From NCBI RefSeq assembly GCF_036417845.1, contig NC_089978.1:34836682-34900681 (forward strand): 64,000 nucleotides of DNA. The letters are read 5' to 3'. A model generated the notes under the pieces. The model worked only from the letters and a program-made list of their open reading frames with translations. It was not told where the DNA came from and made no database searches. The stretch comes from Apteryx mantelli. Its lineage: Eukaryota; Chordata; Aves; Apterygiformes; Apterygidae. Position numbers and translations under genes: made by a program. Below are positions 58,148 to 64,000 of the stretch, piece by piece (position 1 is the first letter of the stretch; every line of letters begins with the position of its first letter).

Positions 58148-58501
58148 ATGGGATGCCTGCATCTGGTTCAGCTTAGCTGTGTCTGTCTTCACTACCGACC
58201 CTTCATCCAGTTTCACAAGTCTGCTGGAATGCTGCTTTTTCTCCTTTGTGTGCATCTTGTCGTTTCTCTTTGTCACACTACTATTATTTCATTTTGGGCT
58301 TGTTTGCTTTATGGAAATCCCTGTAAATCATTCCAATATCCATTGTGCAGGAAGTATGCTATCTACAGTCATGTTGGCTTGATTTCTGTAGTTTTAATGC
58401 TATTTGCAGTAGCTATACTGTACAATCAGACCCGGACACTGATCAAAAGCAAAGAAGAGCCAGTAGATGGCACCATTTATTATATTATAGAAGATTCATA
58501 A
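58148..58501 (+). CDS. Unassigned 117-codon ORF with two hydrophobic segments (doubtful)
   Basis: The frame runs from ATG 58148 to a TAA, with an in-frame upstream stop at 58121. It predicts two hydrophobic stretches, about residues 29-56 (starting GMLLFLLCVHLVV) and 70-92 (starting IYSHVGLISVVLML). A short Cys-containing loop lies between them, and a charged tail follows with KSKEEPVDG and an IIEDS end. A plausible acceptor (CATCCAG) lies inside the ORF at about 58207, so it could be a last exon instead of a complete gene. I recognise no family. T-rich noncoding DNA can give hydrophobic frames by chance. Confidence 0.2.
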   Translation: MGCLHLVQLSCVCLHYRPFIQFHKSAGMLLFLLCVHLVVSLCHTTIISFWACLLYGNPCKSFQYPLCRKYAIYSHVGLISVVLMLFAVAILYNQTRTLIKSKEEPVDGTIYYIIEDS

Positions 58502-61500
58502 CCAAAGCCTGGAGGGCTTTTCCCCTTAAACCTGGTTGTCAGTGAAACATAAATCAAACCTCCATTTTAAGAGATGTTACTTACAAGCTTAGCAGAGACC
58601 TCACTTTATATCCTTTCCCAAGGCTTCCTGGGAAGGACTCAGTGGCAATGCCTTAAATGGAAAAACATTTTAGAAACAATAATGGAACTAGAGGTCAATA
58701 GGATACAGCCCAGGGGAGCTTTCCTCTGTTTTGCTCTTAAAAATACCCCATTGCTTCTTTACTTTCTTCATTCTACTAAATAACAGATTTGCTTCAAGGC
58801 ATATCTCCAGACCAAATAACTTTGGAAAAGGTTCAGGCAATGGTCAATTACTGACGTGGTTGTAGCTCTTCCGTAATAATGAATAGTACTATTTTCTTGC
58901 AACATATAGCAGCTGTTATCTGGAGCTCTCGGAGTCCCTCTGAACACTAATGAAGTACGCCTCACAACACTTCTGTCAGATAGGGAATATTAATTTCCTG
59001 GGAATCCCATTGACCTCAATGGGTGCTTGTTGTTTTACTTGTCTGAGAAAGAGATACTCATGTGAGTAAGGATTGCAGAACCAGGAGTAAACAGGGTAAT
59101 ATATTTTCTGCCATTTCAAGCATTAATTTTTCCCAGAAGGAAAAAAAAAAGTTATTTTGCCTTACAGGAGTTAACCTCTGCAGAGCATTTTTGGTAGGGG
59201 GTCAGACTGCGTGTCTGTTAGCTACAAGTTTCAAACTGGTAACATGTGCACTGTGTGTGTTTCAAAGACAGACTTAGTGACTTCAGCATCATTTACTATT
59301 TAAGGTTAAAAGCCGTTGCTCTTTCTAATCTGCTGCTCCACAGCCAATGTAATTTTAATATTGTGTGCTGTAGAAAAGGAAAGAAATGCAATGCTGAAAC
59401 ATTTAACAGAATATATTTTTCCATCTTTATTATAAGTTATGAAAAGTGTCTGCGAAAAGCTAGTAAGTGTTTCCAGTCAATGATAGTTTCCTGGCATCAA
59501 AAGATTAAGAAAACAAAATGAAATATCCAGCAGAAGAAACACCAAGATGAGAAGACAAAAAAAATAAATAAAAAATTGGATTTTCTATATTTATCTGTGT
59601 GGTATGTGTATCTGCTTCACTAGGCTGTCAGTTTTAATAGGACTGCAACCTACAGTAGCTCGGTTCACACTGGTTCAATTAAAAAAATCCTGTTATTACT
59701 TTTTTCTATATTGCCCATAAATTGGAGTATTGTAGGAGTAATAATGTTAACCCCAGTGTCCTGGCAAAATGCCAGAGCAGGTAATTATGTTCTGCTTATG
59801 TAAATTTCAGTTGCAGTTTTGGCTGAATACATTAGTCTTTATTTTCCATTCCCAGTCATCTTGTATGGCATTGCTGTGGTGTGTTAAAGGGCCACCCAGA
59901 TGTGGCTGCATTTCGTGACCACCCAACTAACTGAGTGGGAAAAAAACAGGACTTCTCCTCGTAAAATCCTATACTGTTTACAACATCAAAGTGCAGTGTT
60001 GGGGGGTGCAAGCTGCTTGAATTAAAGATAACTTGATGAAGGTACACAGCTGTTTTGGATGGACTGTATAGATAATGGTTTGTGGAAACTTTCTGTACTG
60101 ATGTTATGACAAAGAGCAGTGCAAGGTTTTCCTGGTCTCCCTCAGGAAGATCTTCACAGGGAAGGTAGGCCAGGCTGCATCTTTGATGTAAAGAATGGTA
60201 TAGCGTGGGAACGATAATCCTTTAGCAGCCTACCTGATAGGCCTGCACAAGGACTACTAATCATCTAAAGCAGAAAAAAGAGGAGCAGTTACTGAAAAAA
60301 TGGTGGTAGTGCCCCCAGAGAAGAGTTGCTAGAAATGGAAATTTTGTACATCCTTTTCTGCATGCCTATTGGTTCTGACTGTTTTAAAAAAAATGAAACA
60401 AAACCTCAAAAGCATAGGACTAGCCTGAGGGAATGGGTCCTTTCAGAATATTTACCGTTGGCTGTTACGAAAAATACACATGGGGTTGCTGAAAAACACA
60501 TATTTGACTACAAAATGATCATCAGCGGCTGCTTAACTGAGCATTTATTGACATTCGCATGAGGAAGGATGAGCAGTTCGGTGCTTTTGACACCCCGCCA
60601 CAAAGGAAACCTTGCCTATAATGCCTAGACAACCCATGTAAGAATTAAGAACAATGATTGTGTCTTTCCAGAGTCCAGCTTTGGGTGACTTCTAAATGAA
60701 ATAAAACCTATGTTACAGAACTAGCAGAATAGTGATATAGTACAATGGGCATTCAGGAGAGCAGCGGAAAATAGATGGCACAAAGGTCAAAACACCAATT
60801 TTCTCTTTCAAAAGATCTCCTTCTCTGAGGCAAGGGAGGTGTGCACTGACTCAAATGGCTGAGATGTATCTAATTCTTATATACTTTTGATCATGATTTG
60901 GTGCCTACCTTACTCTTATGCCTTGGAGACATCCCCAACTAACAAGTATAGGACACTGTTAACCTCTGCACTGTTAAGGTGGAAGCTGAAACTGCATTTA
61001 AGAATTTATGAATCTTCTGTTTAGCTTATATTATCCACACTGTCTCTGCATCTGTGTTTATTGAGCATAGTGTTGCCTTGTAAACTGTCTTCATATTTTT
61101 TTCTTTTGGGATTATAAAGTAGCTTCTTTTTTAACAAAAAATGGACCTTATTTGGCAGACTCTTCCTCACCTAAGTAATACTAATTCTTTTGATGAGCCT
61201 GTTTGAGTTAACTGGGTTTTCAGCAGAACTGGCTGCAAAATACCTATGTGACTGAGAATGAGAGGTTAGGCCCAAATCTTCTGATTGTGTTTCATGGTTA
61301 TTTTCAATTCTCCCAAATTTAATTTTGCAGGTGTGGGGGGAACAGAGGGAAGATTGTTGTTTTCACTTTCTAATGGTAATTGGAAGATTAAAGATGAGCT
61401 ACAGGGCTGGCGACAGCGCCTAACTGTTCTCAGAACTGACAGCATTAGCTTATGTATCCAATCATACAGTAACGATGCAATCCTTTAGTATACAGTACAT

Positions 61501-63699
61501 GGGGAACTGTCAGGTCTGCAGAAATCCAATTAAGTTACATGGTTTCTAAACCTAGATGATTTGAGGAAGCTTAAAACAGAGTTAACACTGTGCTGGCTCA
61601 ACGGTTGTGTCAATTATCTGGTTGGATGTGTTTGTAGCTCTGGTTGCTGAAGCATGTGGGACTTTTTTTTTTTTTTCTTTCCTACAGCAAGACTAGGGAG
61701 ACCACATTTCAGATTTAATTATTAACTAGATTTATTATTATTTATTAAATGAGTATCCTAACAGATATTTGAAAGTGGTGATCGTGCCACCTGGAAAAAA
61801 ACAGGATAGATGCATTATGCTTTGTTCAAGCTCTTTACTGAAATCTGAGGTATAAAAGTTCCTTTATAGTAGCTGAAGTGGCATTAATTTCTGTGGAGGT
61901 ATTTGTCTGACCTTTGCAGTGGAAAGCTCAGGCAGGGCCTACATGGTTCTTGTCAAAATTTTCTTCTTCTAACCTTTAGTATCAGATGTCTGCCAGCATT
62001 TCTGTTTGTGCTGTTCAGATTATTTTTGTATCTGAAATGTGTGAGGCAGAAGAGTAAAGCAGCTCCATGGCATAGCTATCCTTTTTACAACTCCTTATTT
62101 TATGGCAAATTAATAAAAAACCCTATGTGCAGTCACCTTCGAATTTAGCCCTCAGTCCTTCCAAGCTGTCCAAACACTTGCAGCCAGGTAACCTTATCAC
62201 ACTCTTAATGAGGATTTCTCTCAGGTGCATGTGTTTTGCTCTTTATTTAGTAATTTGTACAAGGAGCTGCCTTATAGACTTGTGGGAAACACATGCCAGA
62301 TTAAAAAGAAACAGAGTTCTGGGAAGTAAGGTAATCAAAGGGGTCATCCAATCAAAATAAACTAGCCCCTTCTTGGGCAAAAGCCTTAGGAAAGAGAAAT
62401 GTCGCTCACTGAGCTATGTTATCAGTAGCTGGCCTTTGTTATCTCGTGTGGAAATTCCAGTCAATGTCTGGTCCTCTAAAAATACACTGCTGCCCGTCCC
62501 AAGAAGCAAAATTCTGGCCATGACAAAATCAATGACAAAATCTGTATTGATTTCACTGGGACCCTGATTTCAGCTCAAATACACAGATCTAAGAAGTTAC
62601 TAGCTCAAACTCATCTGCCACTTCAGAGAAGGCATCAGGAGAGCTAGTCACATCTGTATAGGAGTGACAACAATGCAGCTAGTAAGGTACTGCGTTTCAG
62701 GAAAAGAATTGCAAGAATGAAGGAAAATCCACAAAGTGAAGCCAAAGAGGGAGGAACAGTCTGGCTGCATATCAGCTTTGGAGACAAAGCCCGATTCAGC
62801 TTTATGAGAGGAAAGTTCCTCAGAATTTACACTATCAGAGTTGATAGAACTATTTCATTTTTGCAGCATGTTACTCTTGTATGCCATATTGGACTGTGAT
62901 GGAAAACAAAATATTGATCTCAGACAGTTCAGCTGGCTAGCATAAGCACTCCCATCAGCTCATATTGTAGAAAAGGTCCTTCTAAGGTCAGTGATTAGCC
63001 AAGACCGACCTTCTGTGAAGAATAAGCCAGTGTTGAGGCTGCTTTTGGTAGCTGTTTTTGCAATGGATTTTAAAGTGAGAATTGTTATTTGTTTATTGTT
63101 CAGCTGCCCCATCCACCTCTTTGATATCAAGATATATATCAATACATACTCATGTATTTCTTCCTAACATTCTGCCTGCAGATCAGGCAAAACTGACCCA
63201 TGAAGAAATCCACATGCATTTCTCCCAGTACAAAAAAGACATTCTCAGCACAAATTCAAGTCTGCTACTGTGAGCTCAAGCATAGCCCCATCTGTGGAAG
63301 GGAAAGGTTGAAAAAGAAATGAGCAAAAATGGCCCAGTCCTCTTGCCATCTACAGTCACAGGCAAAACTCCCAAGAGAAAGCCAGAAAGAAGAAATGGAA
63401 TCAGGAGAATTTTAAAACACAGAACTTCCCCTTTTATCATGTTTCTAATCCTATTTTCTTTGCTTCTTTTTTTCTTGCTTTGTTGTTGTTTGTCTCTGGC
63501 ATGTACATTCTTGAGGCTTTATAAGGATTCATCTTAAGGGGGAACCTGAAGAGCACATTTTGTCTGCTAACTAATAACTTGAATTTTTCATCACAGAAGC
63601 CAATCAGGGGAGGGAGATTACAGTAGACAAGGTAGTGAGATTTGCATATTAACAGCACGGTTATTGAAGAATAGCTGCCTTGTATTTAGACCACACTGT

Positions 63700-63835
63700 G
63701 CACTCTGATTGGCCAATAGCAGCTGCCAGCCACTGCAGATGAGGGATTCAAAGGTCGTATGTTTTTTTAAACAGAACCAGACACACTAATATAAATCAGA
63801 TAGCGAAACCAGAGTGCAGGAAGCCAAGTAAGTGG
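63700..63835 (+). promoter_or_regulatory. Promoter-like cluster: CCAAT palindrome, TATA box, strong donor
   Basis: ATTGGCCAAT (63708-63717) lies about 73 bp upstream of TATAAAT (63790-63796), and a GTAAGT donor begins at 63828. A further ATTGG motif occurs near 63890 (CTCTCATTGGCTCAG). Spacing fits a CCAAT/TATA core promoter with a very short first exon. In human the next gene on this side, in the same orientation, is ENOX1, so a remote noncoding first exon or an unrelated noncoding RNA is possible. Confidence 0.3.
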
Positions 63836-64000
63836 AGCGAACCTGTTTGGTTATGCCTCTGTAACTGCACAGCATCCAGGCCCTCTCATTGGCTCAGACT
63901 GGTCTATCCCTGCGTAATGTATCATATTGTGTATATTAATGTTTCAGCTTTACAGTTCTATTTCCATTAGGGGAAGATTGCCTATGAGCCTCTTAGTGGA

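Larger units (their letters stand above)
54151..63699. other. Right-hand intergenic DNA
   Basis: AT-rich sequence with the 7-bp tandem repeat at 54316 and the unassigned 58148-58501 ORF. A good acceptor near 63181 (CTGCCTGCAG) precedes a short open frame ending at 63273. No ENOX1 coding exon or other known gene is recognised. Confidence 0.6.

Noticed and set aside
63082-63273. A 63-codon frame with a good acceptor before a charged stretch, considered as an ENOX1 exon
   Set aside because: Its translation does not match any part of ENOX1 as remembered, and it ends in a stop soon after.

Overview
The window is vertebrate nuclear DNA, most likely from a bird (a crocodilian or turtle is possible but less likely). 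The evidence is CR1 LINE copies with the archosaur-type 3' end, long AT-rich introns, GT-AG splicing and no bacterial-type gene density. Two protein-coding genes can be reconstructed exon by exon. They lie head to head around a CpG island near 32.2-32.9 kb.

Left part (1-21.6 kb): gene-free DNA downstream of LACC1. It holds two clear CR1 LINE fragments (295-1140 and 15318-15482), an unidentified 533-bp GC-rich element with short terminal inverted repeats (10661-11193), a (CA)n tract and a perfect RFX-type X-box palindrome (6923-6936). LACC1 (21.7-27.3 kb, minus strand) has five coding exons encoding 438 residues, with the metal and active-site residues of the laccase-domain (FAMIN) family. Its 5' untranslated intron runs toward the CpG island.

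Centre (32.2-41.5 kb): the CpG island contains a C-rich/G-rich repeat tract, a tandem duplication and a CRE-like site. It probably drives LACC1 leftward and CCDC122 rightward. CCDC122 (plus strand) has four coding exons, all joined by phase-0 introns, encoding a 259-residue coiled-coil protein. The LACC1-CCDC122 pair is conserved with human 13q14, where the pair maps within a leprosy and inflammatory-disease susceptibility region.

Right part (41.5-64 kb): the probable CCDC122 3' UTR, then a long stretch without a recognised gene. It holds an approximately 1.8-kb old antisense CR1 (43.36-45.13 kb), a degenerate repeat with internal near-copies (53.0-54.1 kb), an unassigned 117-codon ORF with two hydrophobic segments (58148-58501), and a promoter-like cluster at the extreme right (63.7-63.9 kb). 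In human the next gene on this side is ENOX1, but no ENOX1 coding exon is visible here.

No tRNA, rRNA, CRISPR array or bacterial system is present. Nothing in the window demands a wholly new biological system. The most unusual items are the GC-rich TIR element, a candidate cryptic exon at 30570-30783, the unassigned 58.1-kb ORF, and a valine in LACC1 at the position equivalent to the human I254V variant.
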